Source: Paraburkholderia graminis C4D1M
Lineage (GTDB): Bacteria; Pseudomonadota; Gammaproteobacteria; Burkholderiales; Burkholderiaceae
NCBI RefSeq assembly: GCF_000172415.1
Contig: NZ_ABLD01000003.1
Coordinates: forward strand, 62,001-126,000
Reading direction: 5' to 3'
Length of the DNA stretch: 64,000 nucleotides
A program made the translations under genes and the position numbers. Every line of letters starts with the position of its first letter. Positions within the stretch are counted from its first letter, which is position 1. The notes beneath the pieces are model-generated. The model saw only the letters and a list, made by a program, of their open reading frames with translations, was not told the origin of the DNA and did not search any database. Below, piece by piece: positions 53,796 to 63,621 of the stretch.

Positions 53796-55097
53796 TCACC
53801 CCCGCGCCGCCACAATCTCCCCGACGCAAGCCCCAAAACCCACGCGATATCCATCGCCCTGGCACCATCCGGCGAGCGTCAATTCATCGCCGTCCTCAAT
53901 GAACGTGCGCGTGCCGCCGTCTTTCAGTTCGAGCGGCTTCTTGCCGTTCCACGTCAGTTCGAGCAGGCTGCCGTACGAGTCTTCGGTCGGGCCGCTGATC
54001 GTGCCCGAGCCCATCAGGTCGCCCACTCGCGTATTGCAGCCCGATACCGTGTGATGCGCGAGTTGCTGCGCCATCGTCCAGTACATGTGCCTGAAGTTGG
54101 TTCGCGCGATGGTCGTCGCCTGTTTCGCTGCATGAGGCCGCAGCTTCACTTCGAGCGCGATGTCGAACGCATGGTCGCCGTCGTGCCGTAGATACGCCAG
54201 CGGCTCTGGCTCCTGCACCGGGTGCGCGACGCGGAACGGTTCGAGTGCATCGAGCGTGACGATCCACGGCGAGATCGTGGTCGCGAACGTTTTTGCGTTG
54301 AACGGACCGAGCGGCACGTATTCCCATTGCTGAATGTCGCGGGCGCTCCAGTCGTTCAGCAGCACCATGCCGAAGATGTGCGCTTCCGCGTCCGCACATG
54401 CAATCGGCTCGCCCAACGCGTTGCCGCCGCCGATCACAAAGCCCGTCTCGAGTTCGATGTCGAGCTTGCGGCACGCGCCGAACACCGGCCGCTCCTGATC
54501 GGGCAACTTCAATTGACCATTGGGCCGACGCACCGGCGTGCCGCTCACCACCACCGACGACGCGCGTCCGTTGTAGCCGATGGGCATCTCCGACCAGTTC
54601 GGCAGCAGCGCATTCTTCGGATCGCGAAACATCGAGCCGACGTTCGTCGCATGCTCTTTCGAAGAATAAAAGTCCGTATAGCCGGGAATCTGCACGGGCA
54701 AATGAAGCCGCGCGTCGGCCGCACGCACCAGCACTTTGGCGCGCAGTGCCGCGTCGTCGCGCAACGTCGCGGTGTCGCGTGAAAGCAGGTTGCTCAACTG
54801 GATGCGCACGCTGCGCCACGCGTCGCGGCCTAGCGCGATGAAGTCGTTCAGCGTATCGCGCGCAAAAACATCGGCGTTCGACGGCAGCTTCAATAGCCCC
54901 GCCGCCTGCAATGCGGCCAGATCGACGATCTCATCGCCGATCGCCACGCCCGCGCGGCGCGCACCGTTTGTCGTGTCGCTGAAAATGCCGAACGGCAAAT
55001 TCTGGATCGAGAAATCGTGACTCGGCTCGTTGGCCGACTCGACCCAGCTTTTGCGCGACGGATCGAGCGTCGCCTGAAGATCGCTCACTGCGCTCAT
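53796..55097 (-). CDS. fahA: Fumarylacetoacetase
   Basis: A 433-residue enzyme for the last step of tyrosine and homogentisate breakdown, giving fumarate and acetoacetate. It has the N-terminal FAH domain ([27 protein letters not shown]) and the catalytic FAH fold ([20 protein letters not shown] with the catalytic His, [20 protein letters not shown] for metal binding, [20 protein letters not shown]). The ATG at 55097 overlaps the hmgA stop codon by ATGA, so the two are translationally coupled. Confidence 0.95.
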   Translation of the reverse strand: MSAVSDLQATLDPSRKSWVESANEPSHDFSIQNLPFGIFSDTTNGARRAGVAIGDEIVDLAALQAAGLLKLPSNADVFARDTLNDFIALGRDAWRSVRIQLSNLLSRDTATLRDDAALRAKVLVRAADARLHLPVQIPGYTDFYSSKEHATNVGSMFRDPKNALLPNWSEMPIGYNGRASSVVVSGTPVRRPNGQLKLPDQERPVFGACRKLDIELETGFVIGGGNALGEPIACADAEAHIFGMVLLNDWSARDIQQWEYVPLGPFNAKTFATTISPWIVTLDALEPFRVAHPVQEPEPLAYLRHDGDHAFDIALEVKLRPHAAKQATTIARTNFRHMYWTMAQQLAHHTVSGCNTRVGDLMGSGTISGPTEDSYGSLLELTWNGKKPLELKDGGTRTFIEDGDELTLAGWCQGDGYRVGFGACVGEIVAARG

Positions 55098-56440
55098 CGT
55101 TGCTCCGGATTGAAGTGTTTCTTGAGACCTTGCCAGCACTCGTAGTAATGCGCCTGAAGCTGCGCGGTTTCGAGCGCAAAGCGCGTCGGCTTGATCAGCG
55201 TGCGCGTTTCGAACATGAAGGCCATCGTGTCGCCGACCTTGCTCGGCTTCGACGTGTCGCTATGCGACGCTTTCTCGAAGGTCTCCGCGTCGGGGCCGTG
55301 GCCGGACATGCAGTTATGCAGGCTCGCGCCGCCCGGCACGAAGCCTTCGGCCTTCGCGTCGTAGACGCCATGCACGAGGCCCATGAATTCGCTCGCGACG
55401 TTGCGATGGAACCACGGCGGGCGGAACGTATCTTCCGCGGCGAGCCAGCGCGGCGGAAAGATCACGAAGTCGATCGTATCGACGCCCGGCGTGTCGCTCT
55501 GCGATTGCAGCACGAGAAATATCGACGGGTCCGGATGATCGAAGCTGATCGAGCCGATCGTGTTGAAGCGCCGCAAGTCGTACTTGTACGGCGCATAGTT
55601 GCCGTGCCACGCGACCACGTCGAGCGGCGAATGGCCGATGTCCGCACGCCACAAATTGCCGTTCATTTTCGCGACGAGTTCGAAGTCGCCTTCGCGGTCT
55701 TCGTAGGCGGCATGCGGCGTGAGAAAGTCGCGCGGATTGGCGAGACCGTTCGAGCCGATCGGACCAAGATCCGGCAAGCGCAGCAACGCCCCGAAGTTTT
55801 CGCAGATGTAGCCGCGCGCATTGCCGTCGGGCAGGCTCACCGCGAAGCGCACGCCGCGTGGAATCACCGCGATCTCGAACGGTTCGACGTCCAGCCGGCC
55901 CAGTTCGGTTGCGATATGCAGGCGCCCTTCCTGCGGCACGATCAGCAGTTCGCCGTCGGCGCTGTAGAAGAAGCGGTCTTGCATCGAGCGATTCGCCGCG
56001 TACAGGTGGATCGCGCAGCCGTTCATCGATTCGGCTGCGCCGTTGCCGGCCATCGTCACCCAGCCGTCGATGAAATCCGTCGGCACGGTCGGCATCGGCA
56101 ACGCGTCCCAGCGCAACTGGTTGGGCGGCGTCGGCGGGACGTCGGCGAAATTGGCGACGAGCCGCTCCGAAGGCAGCGGCGCGAACGGCTTGTGCACCGC
56201 CGCCGGACGGATGCGGTACAGCCACGAGCGCCGGTTGTGGCCGCGCGGCGCGGTGAACGCGGTGCCCGACAATTGTTCGGCGTACAGACCATAGGCGACG
56301 CGCTGCGGTGAATTGCGCCCTGCGGGCAGCGCGCCCGGCAGCGCTTCGGTCGCGAATTCGTTGGCAAAGCCGGACTGATAACCGGGCTCGATTTCGAGCC
56401 GCGAACTGGCGCTATGCGGCTGACGTGTTGAGGTGTCCAT
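55094..56440 (-). CDS. hmgA: Homogentisate 1,2-dioxygenase
   Basis: A 448-residue Fe(II) ring-cleavage dioxygenase that opens homogentisate to maleylacetoacetate. It starts with the family feature [19 protein letters not shown] at about residues 20-40 and has [20 protein letters not shown]. The C-terminal cupin part carries [31 protein letters not shown] and [16 protein letters not shown] with the iron-binding His and Glu residues. It lies between the AAHS transporter gene and fahA in one operon. No hppD or maleylacetoacetate isomerase gene is in the window. Confidence 0.96.
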   Translation of the reverse strand: MDTSTRQPHSASSRLEIEPGYQSGFANEFATEALPGALPAGRNSPQRVAYGLYAEQLSGTAFTAPRGHNRRSWLYRIRPAAVHKPFAPLPSERLVANFADVPPTPPNQLRWDALPMPTVPTDFIDGWVTMAGNGAAESMNGCAIHLYAANRSMQDRFFYSADGELLIVPQEGRLHIATELGRLDVEPFEIAVIPRGVRFAVSLPDGNARGYICENFGALLRLPDLGPIGSNGLANPRDFLTPHAAYEDREGDFELVAKMNGNLWRADIGHSPLDVVAWHGNYAPYKYDLRRFNTIGSISFDHPDPSIFLVLQSQSDTPGVDTIDFVIFPPRWLAAEDTFRPPWFHRNVASEFMGLVHGVYDAKAEGFVPGGASLHNCMSGHGPDAETFEKASHSDTSKPSKVGDTMAFMFETRTLIKPTRFALETAQLQAHYYECWQGLKKHFNPEQR

Positions 56441-56484
56441 GCAAGTTCTCCGTTGACTCTGTATTTCGTCTCACGCGGGTTTCG

Positions 56485-57849
56485 TCACGCCGTTTGCGGC
56501 TGCGACGGGCGGTTGCGTTGCCGCGTCGCCGCGGCGAGCGCGATCACGAGCAGCGCGGAACACAGCACCGGCACGGCGGCCGCATGAAACAGCGATTCGT
56601 TCGACCAGTTCAATGCGATCAACTGGCCACCGACGAGCGGTCCAATCACCGAGCCGATCCGTCCGATACCGAGGCTCCAGCCGATGCCCGTCGAGCGCAG
56701 CGTGGTCGGGTAGAAATGGCCGGCCAGCGCGTTCACCGCCGGCTGTCCGCCGACCACGCAGAAGCCGCCCGCGAACACGACGAGCAACAGCCACGGCAAC
56801 GCATGCGCGACCGTCCCGATGGTGCCAACGGCGAGCGCCGCGCCCGCAAAGCACAGGAACAGCACGCGCACAAAACCGAACCGTTCGATGAACCAGCCGA
56901 GCAGCAACGTGCCCACGACGCCGCCCGTCTGCAACACCGTGCCGACGATCACCGCCGTGCTCGGCGAATAACCGGCGTCGCGCATAACCGTAGGCAGCCA
57001 GTTCGACAGGAAGTACAGATCGATCAGATTCATGAAGCTGATCGCCCACAGGATCAGCGTCACCGGCGCCCGGCCCGCGCGGAACAGTTCCGCGACCGGC
57101 GCACCGTCATTGCCCTTTTCACGCACGACGACGCGCGTGTTCGCGTCGATCGGCAGGCTCGGATCGAATCGGGCGAGCCAGCGCAACGCGCGCTCGCTGC
57201 GGCCCTTCAGCACAAGAAATTGCAACGACTCCGGCAGCAAGGCAAGCATGGCGACGGCGAGCAGCAGCGGCACCACGCCGCCGACCCAGAACACCGCGCG
57301 CCAGCCGTAGGCCGGAATCAACGCGGCGCTGATAAATCCGCCGAGCGCGGCGCCCAACGTGAAACCGCACGACACCAGCATCATGCGCTTCACGCGATGC
57401 GCCGGCGTCGAGAATTCGCCGACGAGCGCCATCGCGTTCGGCATGATGCAGCCGAGGCCAAGACCCGTAATGAAGCGCAGCGCGATCAACGCGGGGATCG
57501 TCGCGACAAAGGGCGTGGCGAGCATCGACAGCGCGAAGAAAAAGGTCGCGCCGATCAGCACCGGACGACGCCCGATGCGGTCGGCCAGCACCGACAACCC
57601 AAGTGCGCCGAGCAGCATGCCGAACAGGCTCGCGCTGAAAACCGGACCGAGCGCCGCCTTCGACACATGCCATTCGCCGATCACGCTCGGCGCGACATAG
57701 CCCATGGCCTGCGCGTCGAAGCCGTCGATGACGAGGCACAGTCCGCACAACGCGAGCAACATCAATTGAAATGCCGGGTGATGCGTTTCGCCGAGCACCT
57801 GCTCGACTTCGATCACGTTGGCGGCGGCTGCGGCCGGCTTGGCGCTCAT
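56485..57849 (-). CDS. AAHS-family MFS transporter (aromatic acid:H+ symporter)
   Basis: A 454-residue 12-TM transporter. CLVIDGFDAQAMGYVAPSVI in TM1 is the AAHS hallmark, followed by LADRIGRRPVLIGATFFF in the TM2-TM3 loop. RFITGLGLGCIMPNAMALVG lies in TM4. Its place 44 bp upstream of hmgA in the same operon suggests uptake of an aromatic acid feeding the homogentisate pathway, such as a hydroxyphenylacetate or homogentisate itself. The substrate is inferred. Confidence 0.88.
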   Translation of the reverse strand: MSAKPAAAAANVIEVEQVLGETHHPAFQLMLLALCGLCLVIDGFDAQAMGYVAPSVIGEWHVSKAALGPVFSASLFGMLLGALGLSVLADRIGRRPVLIGATFFFALSMLATPFVATIPALIALRFITGLGLGCIMPNAMALVGEFSTPAHRVKRMMLVSCGFTLGAALGGFISAALIPAYGWRAVFWVGGVVPLLLAVAMLALLPESLQFLVLKGRSERALRWLARFDPSLPIDANTRVVVREKGNDGAPVAELFRAGRAPVTLILWAISFMNLIDLYFLSNWLPTVMRDAGYSPSTAVIVGTVLQTGGVVGTLLLGWFIERFGFVRVLFLCFAGAALAVGTIGTVAHALPWLLLVVFAGGFCVVGGQPAVNALAGHFYPTTLRSTGIGWSLGIGRIGSVIGPLVGGQLIALNWSNESLFHAAAVPVLCSALLVIALAAATRQRNRPSQPQTA

Positions 57850-57899
57850 GAGGGTTGTCTCCGGATAGGGTCTTCGAATGCTTGCGCGAGAATTTACGC

Positions 57900-57935
57900 A
57901 TAGTAAAACGAATTACGTTAAGTGAAATTAACGTA
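57900..57935 (-). promoter_or_regulatory. Palindromic operator and promoter for the transporter-hmgA-fahA operon
   Basis: TACGTTAA (57914-57921) and TTAACGTA (57928-57935) are exact 8-bp arms around GTGAAA. Read on the minus strand, TTTCAC (57922-57927) could be a -35 and TACTAT (57900-57905) a -10, spaced 16 bases. The -35 would then be at the centre of the palindrome, which suits repression by a dimeric regulator. Confidence 0.45.
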
Positions 57936-58108
57936 TACCCTGGAGCTTGCGCGACACACGCGCCGCGGCCCGCGCAGACAGGCATCCGCGGGATATGGTT
58001 ATCAGCATTTTGTTCATGTGACGGCGGTGCGGACTGCTACCATCGGAAGATGCGGTGTACGCGCGTTGTCCCGGCGCCGACACGCCACCAAGTGATCCAT
58101 TCGCCTAA

Positions 58109-58942
58109 ATGATTCCGCCGACTATCCCCACTCTCGTTGCGCGCGCCAGTGACCATCCCTTTCTCGGCAAACATCTGGCGATGGGCTCCGGCAGCCACGG
58201 AGACTTCGCGCTCGCGCGCTTTAACGACCTCGAACTGACGAGCGGCTACGAGCCGATCTTCGACATCAGCGTGCATGCGTTGGCGCAGTCGCTGTCGTCG
58301 GATGTGGAAAACGTGGATCGTTTCGGCGATGAGCTCGGCTTCCAGGCGGTCACGCAGCGGCTCGACGCCGCGCCGTTCGATATGTTCGACGCGTTCGACC
58401 GCATCGGCGACGACCAGCAACTGGTCTCGCTGGATCGCATGTCGCGCGCGCTGCATGCGATCAATTTCTTCGGCGCACAGCGGCACGGCCTGCTATTTCT
58501 GCGCGTGCACGAGCGGCTGTTGAAGAGCGTGAAGTACGACCACGGGCGGCATTTTTCGAGCGTGCTGACGTCGTTCGGGCTGAATCCGGCGAGGATCGTG
58601 ATCGAGCTGCCCGCGGCGGCCGTCGCGCATAAGACTTTTCTCGGCTATCTGACGAAGAGCTATCAGCACTACGGCTTCAAGGTCGCGGGCAATCTGTCGA
58701 ACGCGGGGCAGATTCTGTCGGTCTCCGATACGGCGCGGCTCGATTTCCTCAAGATGGATGCGGCAGTCGCGTTGCGCGACGCGACGGTCAAGCCGTTAGT
58801 CGGCTACGCGGGCCGGCTGCGGATTCCGCTGATTTTTAATCGCGTGATGGACGAAGCGCAGTTCGAAGCGTTGCAGCAATACGATGTGCGCTTTGTGCAG
58901 GGGCCGCTGTTTAATGCGCATTATCATGATCGGGCGGCTTGA
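58109..58942 (+). CDS. Degenerate EAL-domain protein
   Basis: A 277-residue protein with an EAL-like fold. GYEPIFDIS matches the QPI.D start, RIVIELPAAA the LEITE strand, LDFLKMDAAV the KID strand, and YDVRFVQGPLFNAHY the C-terminal QGYxF segment. The EAL motif itself, the paired aspartates (here AGNLSNAG) and the AEGVE glutamate (here IFNRVM) are not kept. It therefore should not hydrolyse c-di-GMP. It may bind the nucleotide or a partner protein. Divergent from the AAHS transporter gene. Confidence 0.75.
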   Translation: MIPPTIPTLVARASDHPFLGKHLAMGSGSHGDFALARFNDLELTSGYEPIFDISVHALAQSLSSDVENVDRFGDELGFQAVTQRLDAAPFDMFDAFDRIGDDQQLVSLDRMSRALHAINFFGAQRHGLLFLRVHERLLKSVKYDHGRHFSSVLTSFGLNPARIVIELPAAAVAHKTFLGYLTKSYQHYGFKVAGNLSNAGQILSVSDTARLDFLKMDAAVALRDATVKPLVGYAGRLRIPLIFNRVMDEAQFEALQQYDVRFVQGPLFNAHYHDRAA

Positions 58943-58980
58943 GCGTGGCTTGATCCCGGCTTGATTTGCGCCACGGACTG

Positions 58981-59766
58981 CTAGCCCACGTCTCCCAGAC
59001 GCCGCGCAAGCGTCTTCAATCTCGGCGCTACTTTCTCGCGAAACACCTCTTCTCCCATCGACGAAGCCGGCCCGCTGCAACTCAGCACGAGCCAGCGTCC
59101 TTCGCGCGGCTCGCGAAACGGCACCGCGACCGCGTTCACATCGTCATGCCACGCGCGAAACGAATAACAGCAGCGCTCCTCGGCGAACGCCGCGATCTCC
59201 TTCACGGCCTCGGCCACCAGCGCCGCGCCGCCCTTGCCCGCCGCTTTCTTCAGTTCGGCGAGCAGCGCATGGCGCACGTCGGCAGGCTGCACGGCGAGAT
59301 ACGCGCGGCCCATTGAGCTCGTCAGCATCGACAGTTTCGAGCCGGGCGCGAGGCCGAGCGTGAGCGCCGTTTCGCTGCGAATCGTGTCGAGATAGATCAT
59401 GTCGAGTCCGTCGCGGCAGCCGAGCGACACCGCCGCGCCGACTTCGCGCGCGAACGCGCGCATATGCGGGCGCGCGAGTTCCAATGTGTCCGTGCCGGAC
59501 AGCAACGCGAAACCGAGCGACAACACGCCGGCATCGAGCGCATATTTGCCTAGCGCCTCGTCGAGCCGCAGATAACCGAGCACGGTCAGCGTGTACGCGA
59601 GACGGTTGACGGTCGCCTTCGGCAAACCCGTGCGTTCGACGAAATCGCGGTTGCCGAGCATCGTCTCGCCAGGCTTGAAAGCGCGCAGCAGTTCGAGCCC
59701 GCGCGCAAGGGCGACGACAAATTTGCGCTCGTCGAGCGGCTCGGTGAAAGTGGCTGCGGGCGTCAT
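58981..59766 (-). CDS. IclR-family transcriptional regulator
   Basis: A 261-residue IclR regulator. Its N-terminal wHTH ([37 protein letters not shown]) is followed by an effector domain ([50 protein letters not shown]). It is divergent from gcdH with 93 bp between start codons, so it is the likely local regulator of gcdH. The ATG at 59766 was preferred to one four codons upstream. Confidence 0.9.
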   Translation of the reverse strand: MTPAATFTEPLDERKFVVALARGLELLRAFKPGETMLGNRDFVERTGLPKATVNRLAYTLTVLGYLRLDEALGKYALDAGVLSLGFALLSGTDTLELARPHMRAFAREVGAAVSLGCRDGLDMIYLDTIRSETALTLGLAPGSKLSMLTSSMGRAYLAVQPADVRHALLAELKKAAGKGGAALVAEAVKEIAAFAEERCCYSFRAWHDDVNAVAVPFREPREGRWLVLSCSGPASSMGEEVFREKVAPRLKTLARRLGDVG

Positions 59767-59801
59767 CGGGTGATACACTCGGGTGTCGTTTGCAAAACAT
59801 T

Positions 59802-59818
59802 GTTTCGCATAGCGGAAC
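59802..59818. promoter_or_regulatory. Candidate IclR operator between iclR-type gene and gcdH
   Basis: GTTTCGC and GCGGAAC form a near-perfect 7-bp dyad (6 of 7) around ATA. It is midway in the 93-bp divergent region. IclR-family regulators usually bind short-spacer palindromes near their own gene. Confidence 0.4.
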
Positions 59819-59859
59819 TCAAGTCAAGCTTGGATTACGCAGGAATCAGGAGATATGTC

Positions 59860-61050
59860 ATGGCCGAGGCCGCGCAGTTTCACTGGGAAGACCCGTTGCT
59901 GCTGGATCAGCAGCTCACCGAAGACGAACGCATGGTGCGCGACGCCGCCGCCGCGTATGCACAGGACAAGCTCCAGCCGCGCGTGCTCGAAGCGTTCCGT
60001 CACGAGAAGACGGACATCGAGATCTTCCGCGAAATGGGCGAGCTCGGCCTGCTCGGCCCGACCATCCCTGAGCAATACGGCGGGCCGGGGCTCAACTATG
60101 TGGCGTATGGGCTGATCGCGCGTGAAGTGGAGCGCGTGGATTCCGGCTACCGGTCGATGATGTCGGTGCAGTCGTCGCTCGTGATGGTGCCGATCTACGA
60201 ATTCGGCTCGGAGGCGCAAAAGCAGAAGTATCTGCCGAAGCTCGCCACCGGCGAATGGATCGGCTGCTTCGGGCTCACCGAGCCGAATCACGGCTCCGAT
60301 CCGGGCAGCATGGTGACGCGCGCGAAGAAGGTCGACGGCGGCTACTCGCTGTCGGGCTCGAAAATGTGGATTACGAATTCGCCGATCGCGGATGTGTTCG
60401 TCGTATGGGCGAAGCTCGAGGAAAACGGCAAGGACGCGATTCGCGGCTTCATTCTCGAGAAGGGCTGGAAGGGACTGTCGGCGCCGACCATCCATAGCAA
60501 GGTGGGTTTGCGCGCGTCGATCACCGGCGAAATCGTGCTCGACGAAGTGTTCGTGCCGGAAGAAAACCGCTTTCCCGAAGTGAGTGGGCTGCGCGGTCCG
60601 TTCACCTGCCTGAACTCGGCGCGCTATGGCATCGCGTGGGGCGCGCTCGGTGCAGCCGAATCGTGCTGGCATACCGCGCGTCAGTATGTGCTCGATCGCA
60701 AGCAGTTCGGCCGGCCGCTCGCGGCCAATCAGTTGATTCAGAAAAAGCTCGCCGACATGCAGACGGAAATCACGCTGGGCCTGCAAGGCGTGCTACGCCT
60801 TGGCCGCATGAAGGACGAAGGCACTGCGGCCGTCGAGATCACGTCGATCATGAAGCGCAATTCGTGCGGCAAGGCGCTCGACATCGCGCGGCTCGCGCGC
60901 GACATGCTGGGCGGCAACGGCATTTCGGACGAATTCGGAATTGCGCGGCATCTGGTGAATCTGGAAGTCGTGAACACTTATGAAGGCACGCACGACATTC
61001 ACGCGCTGATTCTCGGCCGCGCGCAAACGGGCATTCAGGCGTTTTTCTGA
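59860..61050 (+). CDS. gcdH: Glutaryl-CoA dehydrogenase (acyl-CoA dehydrogenase family)
   Basis: A 396-residue flavoenzyme that oxidises and decarboxylates glutaryl-CoA to crotonyl-CoA in lysine, tryptophan and benzoate-type catabolism. It has [36 protein letters not shown] (FAD loop), [20 protein letters not shown] and [17 protein letters not shown]. The C-terminal [20 protein letters not shown] contains the catalytic glutamate (YEGT). The ATG at 59860 has AGGAG at good spacing and was preferred to an upstream in-frame ATG at 59770. Confidence 0.92.
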   Translation: MAEAAQFHWEDPLLLDQQLTEDERMVRDAAAAYAQDKLQPRVLEAFRHEKTDIEIFREMGELGLLGPTIPEQYGGPGLNYVAYGLIAREVERVDSGYRSMMSVQSSLVMVPIYEFGSEAQKQKYLPKLATGEWIGCFGLTEPNHGSDPGSMVTRAKKVDGGYSLSGSKMWITNSPIADVFVVWAKLEENGKDAIRGFILEKGWKGLSAPTIHSKVGLRASITGEIVLDEVFVPEENRFPEVSGLRGPFTCLNSARYGIAWGALGAAESCWHTARQYVLDRKQFGRPLAANQLIQKKLADMQTEITLGLQGVLRLGRMKDEGTAAVEITSIMKRNSCGKALDIARLARDMLGGNGISDEFGIARHLVNLEVVNTYEGTHDIHALILGRAQTGIQAFF

Positions 61051-61116
61051 GGCTTGTCTGAGCATGTACGGAGCGCCGCTTGCGTCGATAACGGCGCGCT
61101 CTGGCGAGCAATAAAA

Positions 61117-61150
61117 GAAGGCCGGTTCGCAATGAACCGGCCTTCATTTA
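61117..61150. terminator. Bidirectional terminator between gcdH and the peroxiredoxin gene
   Basis: Perfect 12-bp arms GAAGGCCGGTTC (61117-61128) and GAACCGGCCTTC (61134-61145) have a 5-base loop, with A-rich sequence before and ATTTATTT after. It lies between convergent genes and probably serves both. Confidence 0.75.
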
Positions 61151-61192
61151 TTTGACGACGCGCCGGAGTTTCCCGACGCGCCGAACGCGAGC

Positions 61193-61831
61193 TTACTTGT
61201 TCGGCTGCGGCGTCATGCGCAGATACGGACGCAGTGCCTTGTAGCCCTTCGGGAACTTCTGCTTGATCACTTCTTCGTCCTTCAGCGACGGCACGATCAC
61301 GACGTCGTCGCCCTGCTTCCAGTTGCCGGGCGTCGCGACCGAGTGGCTGTCGGTAAGCTGCAGCGAATCGATCACGCGCAGAACTTCGTCGAAATTGCGC
61401 CCCGTGCTCGCCGGGTACGTGATGATAAGACGCACCTTCTTCTTCGGATCGATCACGAACAGCGAGCGCACGGTGAGCGTTTCGTTCGCGTTCGGGTGAA
61501 TCATGTCGTACAACTCGGACACCTTGCGGTCGCCGTCGGCCAGAATCGGGAAGCCGACGCTCGCGGCCTGCGTTTCATTGATGTCCTTGATCCACTCCTT
61601 ATGCGACTCAGCGCTGTCGACCGACAATGCAATCGTCTTGACGTTGCGTTTTGCGAATTCGTCGGCGAGCTTGGCCGTCAGACCGAGTTCAGTGGTGCAG
61701 ACCGGCGTGAAGTCGGCCGGATGCGAGAACAGGACGCCCCAGCTATCGCCGAGCCATTCATGAAACTTGATGCGGCCGATACTCGACTCCTGCTCGAAAT
61801 CCGGTGCGATATCGCCAAGACGTAGACTCAT
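61193..61831 (-). CDS. 1-Cys (Prx6-type) peroxiredoxin
   Basis: A 212-residue thiol peroxidase of the AhpC/TSA family, Prx6 group. The peroxidatic site is SHPADFTPVCTTELG (Cys near 45). No resolving Cys is present near the C terminus, and the long C-terminal domain (NWKQGDDVVIVPSLKDEEV) is typical of the 1-Cys group. The start at 61831 is decided by the ribosome-binding site: AAGGAG lies 6 bases upstream of this ATG, while it touches the alternative ATG at 61837. It reduces peroxides in the cytosol. Confidence 0.92.
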   Translation of the reverse strand: MSLRLGDIAPDFEQESSIGRIKFHEWLGDSWGVLFSHPADFTPVCTTELGLTAKLADEFAKRNVKTIALSVDSAESHKEWIKDINETQAASVGFPILADGDRKVSELYDMIHPNANETLTVRSLFVIDPKKKVRLIITYPASTGRNFDEVLRVIDSLQLTDSHSVATPGNWKQGDDVVIVPSLKDEEVIKQKFPKGYKALRPYLRMTPQPNK

Positions 61832-62170
61832 TTGCATCTCCTTAAGGTTCTGAAAAACTGGCGTGGGCGTGTGCCCGTGTGGTTCCGCAAAGATAAAGCA
61901 TACGGCAGCAACCGTACATGGCGAACCAACATCGGCTCAGTACTTTATGCGGTTTTGTAATTTTCGCCGATTTAGTGGAAACTTTGCGGGACAGATCAAC
62001 TCCATCATGCACTAACATCAACTGCGGAAGTGGCGCAGTGGATGTTCGGGGAGTTTCACCTCGCCGGGAACGGTTCGTGCATTCGCTCGGTGCAACCGGG
62101 CAGTGGCTCGCCAGTCGCCGTTTCTTTGGTTACGATTCACGCGTGGCGTGAGACGAAGGGGGAGCTGTCA
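61832..62170. other. Divergent intergenic region
   Basis: About 340 bp between the peroxiredoxin gene and the DUF883-type gene. It is AT-richer near 61930-62020 and should hold promoters for both genes. I see no clear -35/-10 pair, RNA gene or coding frame. Confidence 0.5.
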
Positions 62171-62473
62171 ATGTCGGAAGTCAACAAGGAGAGATTGATG
62201 TCGGATATCAAAACCGTCCTCGCGGACGCGGAAGACCTGCTGAAACAGGCCGCAAGCGCAACGGGCGAGCGCGCTTCGGAATTGCGCGAAACGGCGCTGT
62301 CCCGCCTGAAGCAAGCCAGGGAAAAAGCGGCCGACGTGCAGGTCGTCGTAGTCGAGAAAGGCAAGAAGGCTGCTCGCGCAACCGACGACTACGTTCACGA
62401 GCACCCGTGGGCATCCATCGGCATCGCTGCGGGCGCCGGCGTGCTGCTGGGTCTCCTGATCAACCGCAAGTAA
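62171..62473 (+). CDS. DUF883 (ElaB/YqjD)-type membrane-anchored protein
   Basis: A 100-residue protein. A charged amphipathic coiled-coil region covers about 1-75 (DIKTVLADAEDLLKQAASAT), then YVHEHPWASIGIAAGAGVLL and a C-terminal TM ending LLINRK. It is the classic ElaB/YqjD pattern: an inner-membrane tail-anchored protein whose E. coli homologues bind ribosomes in stationary phase. It is the first gene of a three-gene unit with YqjE-type and DUF3318-type proteins. GGGGGAGC precedes the ATG. Confidence 0.88.
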   Translation: MSEVNKERLMSDIKTVLADAEDLLKQAASATGERASELRETALSRLKQAREKAADVQVVVVEKGKKAARATDDYVHEHPWASIGIAAGAGVLLGLLINRK

Positions 62474-62614
62474 CACTGCACCGCAGGTGCCGGACACGCG
62501 ATGTCCGGCATGCCAGCCAATCGAGCGGACCGGCGCACGTCAGGCCGGTCAGCTTATCCCGGCGCGCACGTTTGCCACGCGCCGCTTCGGCCAACCCGCG
62601 CAACGCCCACAGCC

Positions 62615-63001
62615 ATGACGATCGACACACAATCGCAGCGCGAACAACATAGTCCGTTACGCCGCATCATCAGTTCGGTGTCGGCGATTCTGCAAACGCG
62701 TCTGGAACTGATCGGCATTGAACTCGCCGAAGAAAAGGATCGCCTCCTCGGCGTGCTGTTCCTCGGCCTTGCCGCGATGATGCTGACCACCATGGCCCTG
62801 ATCGCCCTCACGGCGCTGATCGCGATTGCGTTCTGGGACACCTACCGATGGCAGGCGCTTGCCGGAATCACGCTCGTCTACGCGATTGCGGGACTGGTGT
62901 GTGCGCTAAAGGCGCGCAGCGGGCTGCGCAATGCGCCGATGGTGTTCGATGCCACCATCGCCGAATTCGAAAAAGACCGCGACGTGTTTCGCAAACCGTA
63001 G
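62615..63001 (+). CDS. YqjE/phage-holin-family (DUF1469) membrane protein
   Basis: A 128-residue protein with a cytoplasmic N terminus (PLRRIISSVSAILQTRLELI, IELAEEKDRLLG) and two TM segments (VLFLGLAAMMLTTMALIALT, AGITLVYAIAGLVCALK). This is the YqjE family, annotated as holin-like in databases although it is not a phage lysis protein. It sits 140 bp after the DUF883-type gene and is probably co-transcribed. The start MTIDTQSQRE at 62615 was chosen because upstream residues are Arg/Pro-rich. Confidence 0.85.
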   Translation: MTIDTQSQREQHSPLRRIISSVSAILQTRLELIGIELAEEKDRLLGVLFLGLAAMMLTTMALIALTALIAIAFWDTYRWQALAGITLVYAIAGLVCALKARSGLRNAPMVFDATIAEFEKDRDVFRKP

Positions 63002-63098
63002 CGTTGGCGAACGAGTGTGATGCTTTGCGAGCCGTTTGTAGCATTGTTCATTGCCCTTTCGTTGCGCTGTTCCTTGCCCCTCTCACTGCCGACACGCC

Positions 63099-63563
63099 AT
63101 GAGCCATAGCTACTCCAGCACCGCCTACCGTAACAAGCGCCAGCCGGCGAGAGACTTGAGCGCACCGCAGTTGCGCGAATTGCGCAAGGAACTGTTGCTC
63201 GTGCGCGCGGACGTCGAGCGCATGGAATTCGCTCAGGCCACGCTCGAATTACGCGAGGCCGTCACTCACTTCAGTTGGCTCAAGTTCATCGTGCCAGGCT
63301 TCGGCGGGCTGCGCATGGGCAGCGGCGCCAAGGCTAGCCTTCTGAACGCCGGAACCATCGGCGCACTTCTGAAGCAATATCCGGTGATCAGTTCGATCGT
63401 GTCGCTCGTGCTCGCGAAACCGTTGCGCGCGACGTTCGCAGCCGGTGCGAAGCCCGCACTCAAGTGGGGCGGTCTCGCATTCGCCGCGTGGGAAGCGTAT
63501 CGCGTATGGCAGCAGATCAAGGGCGAGTCGCGTGCTTCGGCAAGGTCCGGCGACGAGGGGTGA
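63099..63563 (+). CDS. YqjK-like / DUF3318-type protein
   Basis: A 154-residue protein with a helical N-terminal part (LRELRKELLLVRADVERMEF, about 25-50), a central hydrophobic stretch (AGTIGALLKQYPVISSIVSL) and a C-terminal helical part (ALKWGGLAFAAWEAYRVWQQ). It is the usual third member of the DUF883/YqjE set in Burkholderiales. It lies 97 bp after the YqjE-type gene. Its function is unknown. Confidence 0.75.
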   Translation: MSHSYSSTAYRNKRQPARDLSAPQLRELRKELLLVRADVERMEFAQATLELREAVTHFSWLKFIVPGFGGLRMGSGAKASLLNAGTIGALLKQYPVISSIVSLVLAKPLRATFAAGAKPALKWGGLAFAAWEAYRVWQQIKGESRASARSGDEG

Positions 63564-63621
63564 ATTCGTCGCATATGCTGCTGGCATCAGACGGCTTGCT
63601 GCGCAGACAGCAGCCCCGTTG

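Noticed and set aside
62025..62110. tRNA-like start (GCGGAAGTGGCGCAGTGG)
   Set aside because: No matching acceptor stem and no GGTTCRANYCC T-loop follow, so no cloverleaf can be formed.
62615..63001. Prophage remnant because of the holin-family name
   Set aside because: It is the YqjE group, always found with DUF883-type genes; no other phage gene is near.
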